The position numbers and the translations under genes were made by a program. Source: CAZSWR01 sp964610885 (GTDB lineage: Bacteria > Bacteroidota > Ignavibacteria > Kapaibacteriales > UBA2268). Taken from it: a DNA stretch of 28,519 nt. Shown here piece after piece: positions 1 through 8,026 of this stretch. How positions within the stretch are numbered: position 1 is the stretch's first letter; each line of letters starts with the position of its first letter. The notes below the pieces were generated by a model. The model was not told where the DNA came from. It searched no databases and saw only the letters and a list, made by a program, of their open reading frames with translations. The stretch covers positions 1 through 28,519 of the forward strand of contig CAZSWR010000044.1 in the NCBI GenBank assembly GCA_964610885.1, read 5' to 3'.

Positions 1-2
1 TG

Positions 3-953
3 GCAGGCGCGTTCCAAATTGCTTGGGGGCAAGAGGAAGACCCATATTCAAACATAACCAATCCCTGCGGTGGTACAACAAGGAAAATGCAAGTTAGCAC
101 CATGATGGAACCTTATGGCTGCCCAGGATGTCGGATTCACTATACAGGTGTATATTCAGTGGTTGATCAAATGCCATCATTCGAGATATCCGAACTTTTC
201 GTTACGGATGAGTGCTACAAATGCTTCAACACACAAGAGCTGTACCAGATGGCACTTGGTAATTTTATTACTAATCTTGTGGATGGGGCTTGGGATGAAT
301 TCAAAGACTTTAATGTAGCAATAGCTTATGCCAAATCATGCGTGCAGGCTACGTTCGGAGAATTTCACAAAGAAAAGCTCGAGAAGAAATATGGGGGAGG
401 CCCCGTTCCTCCGGATCCGGGTATGATTATGCCTATGAGCCAAATTGCCTCAGAGGATTCGGTATCACTCTGGTGGATAAGGCCATGCAACACAGATTTG
501 ATTTATTGCTGCAAGGCATTGCTTCATATCGAAACAAAAATGAACAGCGATGGCAGTCGTAGTGTTGTCTATATAAAAACAATAAAGAAATATCCGATGG
601 AGTCTTTTTGCGGAAAGATTTCACCAATGTGCGAATATAATTGCGATGCTTTGGATCTGGATTACCGAAATCTAAAATATCAGGCTGACTCAACGGCAAG
701 TATATTTACTGTTACGCCCAATCCAACTTCAGGTAATGTTTCGCTAACAATCAATGGATTCGAAAATGGTAACTATGTTTTAGAGATTAATGATACTTAT
801 GGGAATACAATTCATACATCGAATATAGATATTAGCGACGATTCAAGAACACCAAGCATTGCAATTTCTATCGGCCAAACAGGTACTTACGTTTATGCAC
901 TGAAGCAAAACGGAAATGTTTTAAAATCCGGTTTGATTACGGTTATCAAATAA
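3..953 (+). CDS. Cysteine-rich secreted protein with T9SS sorting domain, 5' end cut by window
   Basis: The reading frame is open from the first bases of the window, so the first in-window ATG (87) is internal and the true start lies upstream. The earliest residues (AGAFQIAWGQEED) look like the tail of a signal peptide followed by a mature N-terminus. Most of the protein matches no family I recognise. It is rich in cysteine (for example CPGC just after residue 87's ATG, a CC pair near the middle, and two CxxxC-like pairs around bases 600-650), which suggests disulfides outside the cytoplasm. The last ~80 residues form a T9SS type A-like sorting domain: TPNPTSG, then beta-strand-rich sequence with NGNYVLEI and a GTYVYAL strand, ending LITVIK. 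The role is unknown; export through the outer membrane and surface attachment or release is inferred from the sorting domain. A hairpin terminator follows at 972-997. Confidence 0.75.
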   Translation, partial: AGAFQIAWGQEEDPYSNITNPCGGTTRKMQVSTMMEPYGCPGCRIHYTGVYSVVDQMPSFEISELFVTDECYKCFNTQELYQMALGNFITNLVDGAWDEFKDFNVAIAYAKSCVQATFGEFHKEKLEKKYGGGPVPPDPGMIMPMSQIASEDSVSLWWIRPCNTDLIYCCKALLHIETKMNSDGSRSVVYIKTIKKYPMESFCGKISPMCEYNCDALDLDYRNLKYQADSTASIFTVTPNPTSGNVSLTINGFENGNYVLEINDTYGNTIHTSNIDISDDSRTPSIAISIGQTGTYVYALKQNGNVLKSGLITVIK

Positions 954-971
954 GTTTGTTATTTTCTATGT

Positions 972-997
972 GGGGGCAATACTGCCCCCTATGTTTT
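972..997 (+). terminator. Rho-independent terminator after the first gene
   Basis: A perfect 7-bp GC-rich stem (GGGGGCA 972-978 with TGCCCCC 983-989, loop ATAC) is followed by TATGTTTTT. It lies 18 bases after the stop codon of the Cys-rich gene and ends about 20 bases before the next start, so the two secreted-protein genes are probably separate units. Confidence 0.7.
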
Positions 998-1015
998 TAA
1001 TAAAAGGGATTCAAA

Positions 1016-2359
1016 ATGAAAAAATTCATTCTTATTTTTTGTATGTTGCTTCCAATATCAGCCAGCGCCCAGCTTCACTGGGAATACGTGGACACAACTA
1101 CCAGCTATTGGAATTGGACATCGTTTGTTCAAAGTTTTGGAGACAGTACGTGCCTTATGAGCGGGTTAAATATGGGCAGTTCCGTATCCGAAGCATATAT
1201 TTTGATGTCGAAAGACGCTGGGCACAATTGGCGTAAAGTATTCTCCAGCACGTCCGATACCGCCTGCGATTGTTGCGGTGTGTATCCTGTCGGCAGGGTA
1301 AAAATGCTTACTAAAAACAAAATAATAGCAATAACCGCAAATCAAATCCGCTCCAATGGCAGCTACCTTTTGGAATCGAACGATTGTGGGGATTCCTGGA
1401 CGATGACGCCAATAAAGGACGACCAAGGGAAAAATGTATATGCAACGTTTTTCGGTATGTACGATGCTTGCAGTGGCTTTTGCAGTTCCGGTTATAACCT
1501 GTGGATGATCTCAGACAGCGGGAAAACATACCGCAGAATCGATACATTGAACACGTTTGGAATGGAGATAGCTGACTTGTCAAATAAGTTTGGAAATACA
1601 ATTTATGTATTATTGGGATCATTTACGAACAGAAAAGGGCTTGCAAAATCAACCGACAACGGGATAACATGGGAAACATGGGAATTACCCGACAGCCTAT
1701 ACTATATGCAATTTATCAATGATAGTGTAGGATATTTTTCTAAAAGATCGAGCGCCATCGAAGATGATAAATATGAACATATACTGATCACGAAGGATGG
1801 CGGCAGAACGCTTTCAACTTTTTACATTAATTACGAATATAAAAGCAACATCAAATACATTAATTTCCGAGATGAAAACAATGCTATCGTGTTTGGCGAA
1901 AAGAGTATTCTAAGGACTACTAATGGCGGGCAGACATGGTCGCGGGATTCTGTGAGGCTTCAATATTACGATGGCGAGCTTAGTATGTCTGTTAGTCATA
2001 TGGCCTATCTCAATGAAAACAATATTCTTGCCCGCGATACTTGGGGATTAATGTTTAAATATGGCGATTATATGCCTGTCGGAGTTTACGAAAACTACGC
2101 AGCTCCCGAGCCTCTTCTCGCCTCCCCGAACCCGTTCACGGACGTTGCGCGTGTGAATTTCACGGTGGAGCAGGCGGGCCGTGTCTCGATCGTTGTCCGA
2201 AATTCCATGGGCGAACAAGTGGCCACACGCGAATATTTCTCCCAATCGGGCGAGCAAACTTTCTCCCTTTCGGGCGCAAACCTCCCCGCAGGCATCTATT
2301 TCTGCGACATCACCGCGAGCGGCAAGACCTACCGCGCCAAAGCAGTGCTGGTGAGATGA
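1016..2359 (+). CDS. Secreted Asp-box (BNR/YCF48-like) beta-propeller protein with T9SS sorting domain
   Basis: The 447-residue product starts with a clear signal peptide (MKKFILIFCMLLPISASA, then Q). The body has repeated Asp-box motifs of the S/T-x-D-x-G-x-x-W type: SKDAGHNW, SNDCGDSW, SDSGKTY, STDNGITW, TKDGGRTL and TTNGGQTW. These are the turns of BNR/sortilin/YCF48-type propeller blades and point to a single six- or seven-bladed propeller. The C-terminal ~80 residues are a T9SS sorting domain beginning SPNPFTD, with VRNSMGEQV and LPAGIYF strands and ending KAVLVR. The protein is therefore expected outside the cell or on its surface; ligand or substrate is unknown. The ATG at 1016 is well placed after AAAAGGGA and directly starts the signal peptide. 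Base composition changes sharply at about 2100: the sorting domain is near 60% G+C while the propeller is near 38%, as if the two modules had different histories. Confidence 0.85.
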   Translation: MKKFILIFCMLLPISASAQLHWEYVDTTTSYWNWTSFVQSFGDSTCLMSGLNMGSSVSEAYILMSKDAGHNWRKVFSSTSDTACDCCGVYPVGRVKMLTKNKIIAITANQIRSNGSYLLESNDCGDSWTMTPIKDDQGKNVYATFFGMYDACSGFCSSGYNLWMISDSGKTYRRIDTLNTFGMEIADLSNKFGNTIYVLLGSFTNRKGLAKSTDNGITWETWELPDSLYYMQFINDSVGYFSKRSSAIEDDKYEHILITKDGGRTLSTFYINYEYKSNIKYINFRDENNAIVFGEKSILRTTNGGQTWSRDSVRLQYYDGELSMSVSHMAYLNENNILARDTWGLMFKYGDYMPVGVYENYAAPEPLLASPNPFTDVARVNFTVEQAGRVSIVVRNSMGEQVATREYFSQSGEQTFSLSGANLPAGIYFCDITASGKTYRAKAVLVR

Positions 2360-2375
2360 TGATTGTTTTTGTAGG

Positions 2376-2406
2376 GGGCATGGCATGACCGTGCCCTTTG
2401 CTTTTG
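2376..2406 (+). terminator. Terminator after the Asp-box protein gene
   Basis: GGGCATGG (2376-2383) pairs with CCGTGCCC (2389-2396) through one G-T wobble, loop CATGA, followed by TTTGCTTTT. It begins 16 bases after the stop codon at 2359. Confidence 0.65.
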
Positions 2407-2429
2407 TGCACTATAGCAGGCATACATGA

Positions 2430-2462
2430 TTCATACTACGAGCTTTGAAGTCGCAGTATGAA
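2430..2462. repeat. Isolated long hairpin in intergenic region
   Basis: TTCATACT-A-CGA (2430-2441) pairs with TCG-C-AGTATGAA (2451-2462), giving 11 pairs around one A-C mismatch and a 9-base loop. There is no T-run on either side, so it is not an obvious terminator. It lies in the 597-base gene-free stretch 2360-2956. Function unknown. Confidence 0.5.
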
Positions 2463-2497
2463 GAAGAGATTCGGATTAGAAAATTAAATGATATTTT

Positions 2498-2665
2498 ACC
2501 GCGTAGCGGTTGTTATATTGAAGCATATTTTTGAATAGTTAGCCAAGATTTCGCGTAGCGAATGTTGTATCTGTATGGTTGATTCATGCATATATAACAA
2601 CCGCTATGCGGTATGGCATGCAAGAGGGAAAACAACTCACTACAATACAACAACCGCTATGCGGT
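2498..2665. repeat. Array of four ~13-bp palindromes with ~52-base spacing and inverted halves
   Basis: Four short palindromes occur at 2498-2510 (ACCGCGTAGCGGT), 2550-2562 (TTCGCGTAGCGAA), 2600-2612 and 2653-2665 (both ACCGCTATGCGGT). Start-to-start spacing is 52, 50 and 53 bases. The first two are followed by TGTTATATTG and TGTTGTATCTG; the last two are preceded by the reverse complements, TATAACA and ATACAACA. So copies 1-2 point one way and 3-4 the other, and conservation covers ~22 bases including the flank. Sequence between copies is AT-rich and not repeated. The rest of the gene-free stretch (2670-2956) shows nothing I can identify. Confidence 0.65.
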
Positions 2666-2956
2666 ATCAAACCACAACTATTACTTTATTGATTTATATA
2701 AACGATTTAATAAGGTAATAATGTTGGTTAAAGAATAAGAACATCATAGCTATGAAGGTTTATTCAGATTATAAGGTTTTCTATTATAATTCAATATATT
2801 TCTGAGTGTTAGAGCACTGATCATTTTCTTTATGTAGCATCATTTATTTTATATAATATTTCACCCTTTGGAAAATGGGGCCAGTGGGATTTGAATAAGC
2901 ATATTGTAAACGCCATAGAACCAATCAAACACATAGAACAGAAGCAATCAAATGGA

Positions 2957-3844
2957 TTATTTAGAGTATTTGAAATAATACTCATACATAGGTTTATGTA
3001 AAGCATTATAAGTAATATTCTCTATTATATTCCCATCATCATCATATTTATATGTATTATGAAAGCTAATGCCCCCTTCTGAATTATATGTAATCTCCTC
3101 TATCTTATTACCTTTATCGTCGTATTTTTTAATGCTTCTTGAATACAATGAGCCATCGGTGTTGTATCTAAGCTCCTCGATTTCCTTATTATTCTCATCG
3201 AAAATTGATTTCCCCTTACTATAAATGGAGCCGTCGGCGATATAATAAATTACTTCTATTAAATTACCTCTATCGTCGTATTTTAAGTCAAGTTTTTGTT
3301 CCATCGACTTGCCATTGATATACCTTACGTACTCTATTTCTTTGCCTTTATCATTATACTTACGAGTCGTCTTATATGCAATAGAGCTGTCAGCTTTGTA
3401 ATCGACTTGTTCAATCATATTCTTGTTATCGTCATATTTGAATGTAGTCTCTAAAAATATTGAGCCATCAGTACATGATTGCTTAATGGCACACTCTTTA
3501 CCATCTTCATTGTAATCATGTATTCTCACATATTTAATTGAGTTGTCCGTATTATATTCGACTTCTTCAACCAGATTCCCTTTCACGTCGTACTTGAACC
3601 CAGTCTTCGAAGAAAGATCTCCATTCTTTTCATAACAGGCACTCTCAGTTTTCTTCCCTCCATCATTGAATAAATAAATGAATAGTAATTGGGGTGGTTG
3701 ATTGCCCAATTTGTCTTTGCTATTAACTTTCTTATAATATTCGCACTTCCTATAACCGCCTTTGACGGAATCGGGTTGCGAGTATAAATTTTCATTTACA
3801 ACAAAAAGTAAAGCAATGATGAATCCGAATAGTACTTTCTTCAT
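2957..3844 (-). CDS. Secreted protein of nine 26-residue YD-like repeats
   Basis: The 295-residue product begins with a signal peptide (MKKVLFGFIIALLFVVNENLYS) and has no T9SS sorting domain and no lipobox. Residues 58-291 divide exactly into nine 26-residue units, with a four-residue start of a tenth (KYSK) at the end. The consensus is KYDDKGNxIEExxYNxDGSIxxxxxx. The K-Y-D-x-x-G-N pattern resembles RHS/YD and MORN-like beta-hairpin repeats, so an elongated beta-solenoid or repeated-hairpin structure is likely. No catalytic motif is visible. The gene is AT-rich compared with its downstream neighbour. The ATG at 3844 is preceded by AGGAG at a good distance. Function unknown; a periplasmic or outer-membrane location is inferred from the signal peptide. 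Confidence 0.75.
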   Translation of the reverse strand: MKKVLFGFIIALLFVVNENLYSQPDSVKGGYRKCEYYKKVNSKDKLGNQPPQLLFIYLFNDGGKKTESACYEKNGDLSSKTGFKYDVKGNLVEEVEYNTDNSIKYVRIHDYNEDGKECAIKQSCTDGSIFLETTFKYDDNKNMIEQVDYKADSSIAYKTTRKYNDKGKEIEYVRYINGKSMEQKLDLKYDDRGNLIEVIYYIADGSIYSKGKSIFDENNKEIEELRYNTDGSLYSRSIKKYDDKGNKIEEITYNSEGGISFHNTYKYDDDGNIIENITYNALHKPMYEYYFKYSK

Positions 3845-3879
3845 AGTTGCTCCTATTAGACAAATCGAATAAAACTTAT

Positions 3880-4935
3880 TTACACGTGATCCGATGCCCC
3901 CGCGATGCGGCGGTCGCGGCGGTGTTTGGCCAGCTCGCGCAAATCGACGAAGCGGTCTGCCTCATCGACTATCTCGACGCCGAGAATCGTCTCGAGCACG
4001 TCCTCCATAGTGATCAGCCCATCGATGCCGCCATATTCGTCCACCACGAGGAAGGCGTGTTGGCGCTTCTCCAGGAACGATTCCAGAGCCACATCCAGCG
4101 AGGCATTGTCCGGTATGAACTGCAATTCTCTGGACAATGAGCTAAGAGTGCATTCGCCGCGACCCTGAATGACGGCCTTCATAATGTCCTTGGACATCAC
4201 GTAGCCAATCGCGCCTTCGTCCAGCGACGAACCCTGCCATATAGGAATGCGCGAATACATCTGAAGCTCCGGCGCCAGCAAAGCCGCGCTCGCCGTGAGG
4301 CCCGCACTAAGGCTGAAAACCACAGTCCGAGGCGTCATCACGTCCGAAACCAACACATCGGAGAACTGCATGATATTCTTCAGCAGCCGGTACTCGCCGT
4401 GCTCTAACTCTCCCCCATCGTGGGCGGTTTCCACCAAGTCGTCCAATTCCTCGAGTGCGTTCTCGGCAGCGCGCCCGCTGATGAGCACGAAGAGCTTGTC
4501 CAGCACAGCCGAAAACGGTTTGAAAAGAGTGCTGACAGCGTATGCGGCCATCCATTGCTTCGACAGGATATATTTTGAATACCTATGCCCGAGAGCAGAG
4601 AATACAGTTTTAAGCAAAAGTATCGAAACGGAGAACAATCCGAAAACCACGGCCACGTCGAGTATCTCGAGTGTCGGCCCGTTTGTGGCGTTGAGAGCAG
4701 TGAATACAAGCGCCAGCGAAATGGATAATGAGTAAAAGAATTGCTCGGCGAGCAAGAGTGGTGCTGAATTCTTCTCGTTGTCTGCTACCAATTTGCGGAA
4801 CACATCGGAATCGACGGCCTCCAAATCGGAAATCTCGTCTATCTCGTCGTTTGTTGCATTATTGATTGCCGAATTGAAATAGGCGCAAAGCCCTCCGATT
4901 AGAACTATAACAAAAAAAAGTAAGTAGTACTCCAT
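3880..4935 (-). CDS. CorC/HlyC-type membrane protein: DUF21 (CNNM) plus CBS pair
   Basis: The 351-residue product has an N-terminal DUF21/CNNM membrane region with about four hydrophobic segments: 1-23, ~62-85, ~92-117 and ~128-150. A CBS pair follows, recognisable from LVSDVMTPRTVVFSL (~195-210), SRIPIWQG, IGYVMSKDIMKAV and the second CBS strand with FLVVDEYGGIDGLITMEDVLETILG (~295-320). The family includes magnesium/cobalt efflux and transport-related proteins; the CBS pair usually senses nucleotides. Many homologues carry a further ~80-residue CorC_HlyC domain; here the protein stops about 30 residues after the CBS pair, in a short basic tail. This gene precedes the repeat protein (2957-3844) on the minus strand with only 35 bases between, so they may share a transcript. 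Substrate is not evident from sequence. Confidence 0.8.
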   Translation of the reverse strand: MEYYLLFFVIVLIGGLCAYFNSAINNATNDEIDEISDLEAVDSDVFRKLVADNEKNSAPLLLAEQFFYSLSISLALVFTALNATNGPTLEILDVAVVFGLFSVSILLLKTVFSALGHRYSKYILSKQWMAAYAVSTLFKPFSAVLDKLFVLISGRAAENALEELDDLVETAHDGGELEHGEYRLLKNIMQFSDVLVSDVMTPRTVVFSLSAGLTASAALLAPELQMYSRIPIWQGSSLDEGAIGYVMSKDIMKAVIQGRGECTLSSLSRELQFIPDNASLDVALESFLEKRQHAFLVVDEYGGIDGLITMEDVLETILGVEIVDEADRFVDLRELAKHRRDRRIAGASDHV

Positions 4936-5020
4936 CTCCGCTTTTCATCTATTCATCAACAAACTAATCCAAAGATAAGGAATTTATTCGGCAAATCAAA
5001 CTATATGCCTTCCCTATTTA

Positions 5021-5055
5021 TTGGAACGATGGTTCGTAAATTTTATTTATTTTTG
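5021..5055 (+). promoter_or_regulatory. Possible Bacteroidota-type promoter for the aminotransferase
   Basis: TATTTTTG at 5048-5055 matches the TAnnTTTG -7 consensus of Bacteroidota primary sigma factor. A TTG lies at 5021-5023, but the 24-base gap is longer than usual (about 19-21), so the -33 assignment is weak. The site is 62 bases before the start codon. The rest of 4936-5117 is AT-rich with no gene. Confidence 0.35.
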
Positions 5056-5117
5056 TAGCTCAGGTTAGTTATTTAACATATTAAGTTGCATTTAAAGATA
5101 ATACTGGAAATAATATC

Positions 5118-6260
5118 ATGGCAAATCCAAGACTTAAACTGCTTAGCGATTCAATTTTTTCGACGATGAGCGCTCTGGCCTTCGAGCACAAAGCCGTCAA
5201 CCTCGGCCAGGGCTTCCCTGACTTCGACGGGCCCGAATTCCTCGCCGAGCAGGCCTTCAAGGCAATGAAAGAGGGCAAGAACCAATACGCCCCCACGCAC
5301 GGCATCCTCTCGCTTCGGAAAATCGTGGCCGAGACCGACGCCGCCAACTACGGCATGGACTATTCGCCAATGGACGAAATCACCGTTACCGCAGGCGCCA
5401 CCGAAGCGCTCTATTCCACCATTGCTGCCCTGATTTCCGAGGGCGACGAAGTGATCCTTTTCGAGCCGTTCTACGATGCGTATTTTGCCAATGTGTCGCT
5501 GGCAGGTGGCAAACCCGTTTGCGTAACGCTTCGCAAGCCCGATTTCACTTTCGACGAGGCCGAATTGCGCAGCGCCGTTTCCCCGCGCACGAAAGCAATC
5601 ATCGTCAACAACCCACACAATCCGACCGGCAAGGTCTATACGCGCCGGGAATTGGAAATCATTGCAAAAATTGCTATTGAGAACGATTTGTTGGTGATTT
5701 CGGACGAAGTCTATGAATACCTTACCTTCGACGGCGCGCGCCACACTCCGATCGCCACTTTGGACGGGATGCGAAACCGCACTGTTACGATCTCTTCGAC
5801 GGGCAAGACCTTCGGAATGACCGGCTGGAAAATAGGTTTTGCGATTGCCGAGAAATCAATCAGCGCCTCCATCCGCCGCGTCCACGAATGGACTACATTC
5901 GCCGTGAACACTCCCGGGCAGCACGCCATGGCCTATGCTTTCACGCAGTTGCCATCGTACCTGCCGGACTTCCGCAAGCTCTACGAATCAAAGCGCGACC
6001 TGCTCTATTCGAGCCTTGTCGATTCCAAATTCACTCCGCACAAGCCACTGGGCAGCTATTTCATGATGGTAGACGTCCCCGAAGGATTTTCGGACGATAT
6101 GGACTGCGCGATGCGATTAGTGAAGGAGTTTGGCGTAACGACCATTCCGCCGTCGGTTTTCTACCTGCGTTCGCAGGAGGGCCGGACGATGCTGCGCCTC
6201 TGCTTTGCGAAATCCAACGAGACGCTCCGAGCCGGAGTCGAGTGCTTGAGGAATGTGTAA
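5118..6260 (+). CDS. Class I/II PLP-dependent aminotransferase (YbdL/kynurenine aminotransferase-like)
   Basis: The 380-residue protein is a full-length fold-type I aminotransferase. Landmarks are NLGQGFPDFDGP (28-39), typical of the methionine/kynurenine/glutamine transaminase group, YAPTHG (57-62), NNPHNPTGK (164-172), SDEVYEYL (195-202) with the PLP-contacting Asp and Tyr, SSTGKTFGMTGWKIG (226-240) with the Schiff-base lysine at K230, and an MLRLCFAK segment near the C-terminus with the carboxylate-binding arginine. Family members use methionine, aromatic amino acids or glutamine with 2-oxo acids, in methionine salvage or amino-acid catabolism. The exact substrate cannot be read from motifs. 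It is cytosolic with no signal peptide. The gene is richer in G+C than the secreted protein genes nearby. A SWIM protein gene follows 41 bases downstream on the same strand. Confidence 0.9.
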   Translation: MANPRLKLLSDSIFSTMSALAFEHKAVNLGQGFPDFDGPEFLAEQAFKAMKEGKNQYAPTHGILSLRKIVAETDAANYGMDYSPMDEITVTAGATEALYSTIAALISEGDEVILFEPFYDAYFANVSLAGGKPVCVTLRKPDFTFDEAELRSAVSPRTKAIIVNNPHNPTGKVYTRRELEIIAKIAIENDLLVISDEVYEYLTFDGARHTPIATLDGMRNRTVTISSTGKTFGMTGWKIGFAIAEKSISASIRRVHEWTTFAVNTPGQHAMAYAFTQLPSYLPDFRKLYESKRDLLYSSLVDSKFTPHKPLGSYFMMVDVPEGFSDDMDCAMRLVKEFGVTTIPPSVFYLRSQEGRTMLRLCFAKSNETLRAGVECLRNV

Positions 6261-6301
6261 CTAAATAATCAACGAAGAATCCGTACTAACATAGAATAAA
6301 A

Positions 6302-8002
6302 ATGGAAATACCATTAAACCAATTCGAGATTGTAATCGACGAAACAATTCTGGAGCGTGGCTTTTCTTACTTCGAGAAAGGCCGCGTCCATGAACCCGAA
6401 GTGCTACGCTCCGGCGTTTATGAATTCATCGTGGACGGCACTCAAAGCTATACAGTGCAACTTACACTCAAAAATGGAATTGTTACCAAACATTCGTGTA
6501 CTTGCCCATTCGATAAGGGGCCGGTTTGCAAACACGTAGCGGCAGCTATTTTCCATCTTGTGAAAGACGACTTGGAATTGCCCCAGAAAAAGACGACTAA
6601 GAAAAAGAGCACCGCACCCAAACGGCCAAAGAAGAAAACAATTCAAGAACAAACAAATGACTTACTTTCAATGGCCAGCCATGAGGAATTGGTGAAATTC
6701 ATTAGTGATATTGCGGAAACGAATCCAACAGTGAGGAACAGGCTTTTTTCTTACTTTGCGCACTACAGTCCTGATGAATCCAAAGAATTCTATCTGAAAC
6801 AATTGAAATCAATGCTCCGTGATATTTCCGGCCCGTATGATTTCTTTGATTTTTTAGCAGCGAACAAAGCGGGAAAAGAAGCGCGAAGCATCTTCGAATT
6901 GGCACTTAAGCAAATTTCAAATGGGAACCTGCAAAGCGCGATTTTCATTTGCACTGCATTGATGGAACAATTGATTGTTGCACTAAAACGAGCCGATGAC
7001 CGATCGGGGCAGATTGGACAGTGTATTAGCGACGCTTTGAAATTACTTGAGGAAATTGCTACATCCAGCCCTCAGGAATCGATTAAACAACAAATTATTG
7101 ATTTCTGTATAAATTCATTCGAAAAAAGAATTTTCTACGATTGGGATTGGCATTTCAATGTATTGTCTGTCGCGTCGAAGTTGATTACAACCGGAAAAGA
7201 AGCTGCTAACCTTATTGCAATTATTGACAAGGCACCTCTTTCGGGAATCGAAGTCTATATCGTTCAAATCATCAAGCTGGACATTATCGAGCGATTCTAT
7301 GGAGAAGACGTCGGAAACGAATATATTATGAAAAACCTTTCGAATCCGCACTTCAGGGAACACGCTATCGAGAATGCACTTGCCGAAAGAGACTTCCATC
7401 TTGCGATTTCGTTAGCAAATGACGGAATTAAAGAAGTCGCGTCACAAAAAAACTTGCGTACTTACAAATGGCACGATTGGCTTCTTATGACCGCAATTGA
7501 AATGGACGACGCAGAAAAATCAATTGAATATGCCCGTATGTTATATATCAACAATAGAGTAGAATCACTGGACTATTTGCAGATACTACAAGATTATGTG
7601 GCTCCTGAAGAATGGCCCTCGTTTCTTGATGGTTTAGTCAAGGAAATCATCAAACTCAAATCATACCATTCGACGGAACTCGTTGCGAATATTTTCATCA
7701 GGGAGAGGCAATGGGAAAAACTATTCGAATTGGTAAAATCCAACCCAAGCATCAGCAATATTGAAACTTACGAAGAATACCTTGCGGAGGATTACTCAAC
7801 AGAACTCGCCAAATTGATCGAAGCCCATATTTGGAAAGAAATACAATATTTCACCAGCCGAAACCAATATCGGCAGGCTTGCAGATACATTCTTTGGATC
7901 AAGAAGCTGGGCGCTTTGGAAGTTGCAGAGAATCTTATTTCGAACTTACGAACCAAATACCCACAAAGGAAGGCTTTGATAGATGAACTAAACAGGCTTT
8001 AG
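6302..8002 (+). CDS. SWIM zinc-finger protein with alpha-helical repeat C-terminus
   Basis: The 566-residue protein carries a SWIM zinc finger at residues 66-78, CTCPFDKGPVCKH, which fits CxCx(n)CxH with C66, C68, C76 and H78 as ligands. Before it is the usual SWIM-associated beta region (FSYFEKGRV, VQLTLKNG). A lysine-rich linker (about 96-113, many KK pairs) follows. The remaining ~450 residues are predicted mostly helical by eye, with TPR/HEAT-like alternation of hydrophobic and charged residues. SWIM fingers bind DNA or proteins and are often found beside SNF2 helicases or in MoxR/VWA-associated loci; no such partner is in the window. The gene may be co-transcribed with the aminotransferase upstream but shows no functional link. 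The downstream gene converges, with only 24 bases between stops. Confidence 0.75.
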   Translation: MEIPLNQFEIVIDETILERGFSYFEKGRVHEPEVLRSGVYEFIVDGTQSYTVQLTLKNGIVTKHSCTCPFDKGPVCKHVAAAIFHLVKDDLELPQKKTTKKKSTAPKRPKKKTIQEQTNDLLSMASHEELVKFISDIAETNPTVRNRLFSYFAHYSPDESKEFYLKQLKSMLRDISGPYDFFDFLAANKAGKEARSIFELALKQISNGNLQSAIFICTALMEQLIVALKRADDRSGQIGQCISDALKLLEEIATSSPQESIKQQIIDFCINSFEKRIFYDWDWHFNVLSVASKLITTGKEAANLIAIIDKAPLSGIEVYIVQIIKLDIIERFYGEDVGNEYIMKNLSNPHFREHAIENALAERDFHLAISLANDGIKEVASQKNLRTYKWHDWLLMTAIEMDDAEKSIEYARMLYINNRVESLDYLQILQDYVAPEEWPSFLDGLVKEIIKLKSYHSTELVANIFIRERQWEKLFELVKSNPSISNIETYEEYLAEDYSTELAKLIEAHIWKEIQYFTSRNQYRQACRYILWIKKLGALEVAENLISNLRTKYPQRKALIDELNRL

Positions 8003-8026
8003 ACTCAGGCTTCGCCCCCGGTTTTT

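Noticed and set aside
2498..2665. CRISPR array
   Set aside because: Repeats are only ~13-22 bases, palindromic, vary in sequence and reverse orientation halfway; no cas gene is present.
3905..4735. Plus-strand frames opposite the DUF21-CBS gene
   Set aside because: They are Ser/Arg-rich shadows of a gene with clear CBS motifs.
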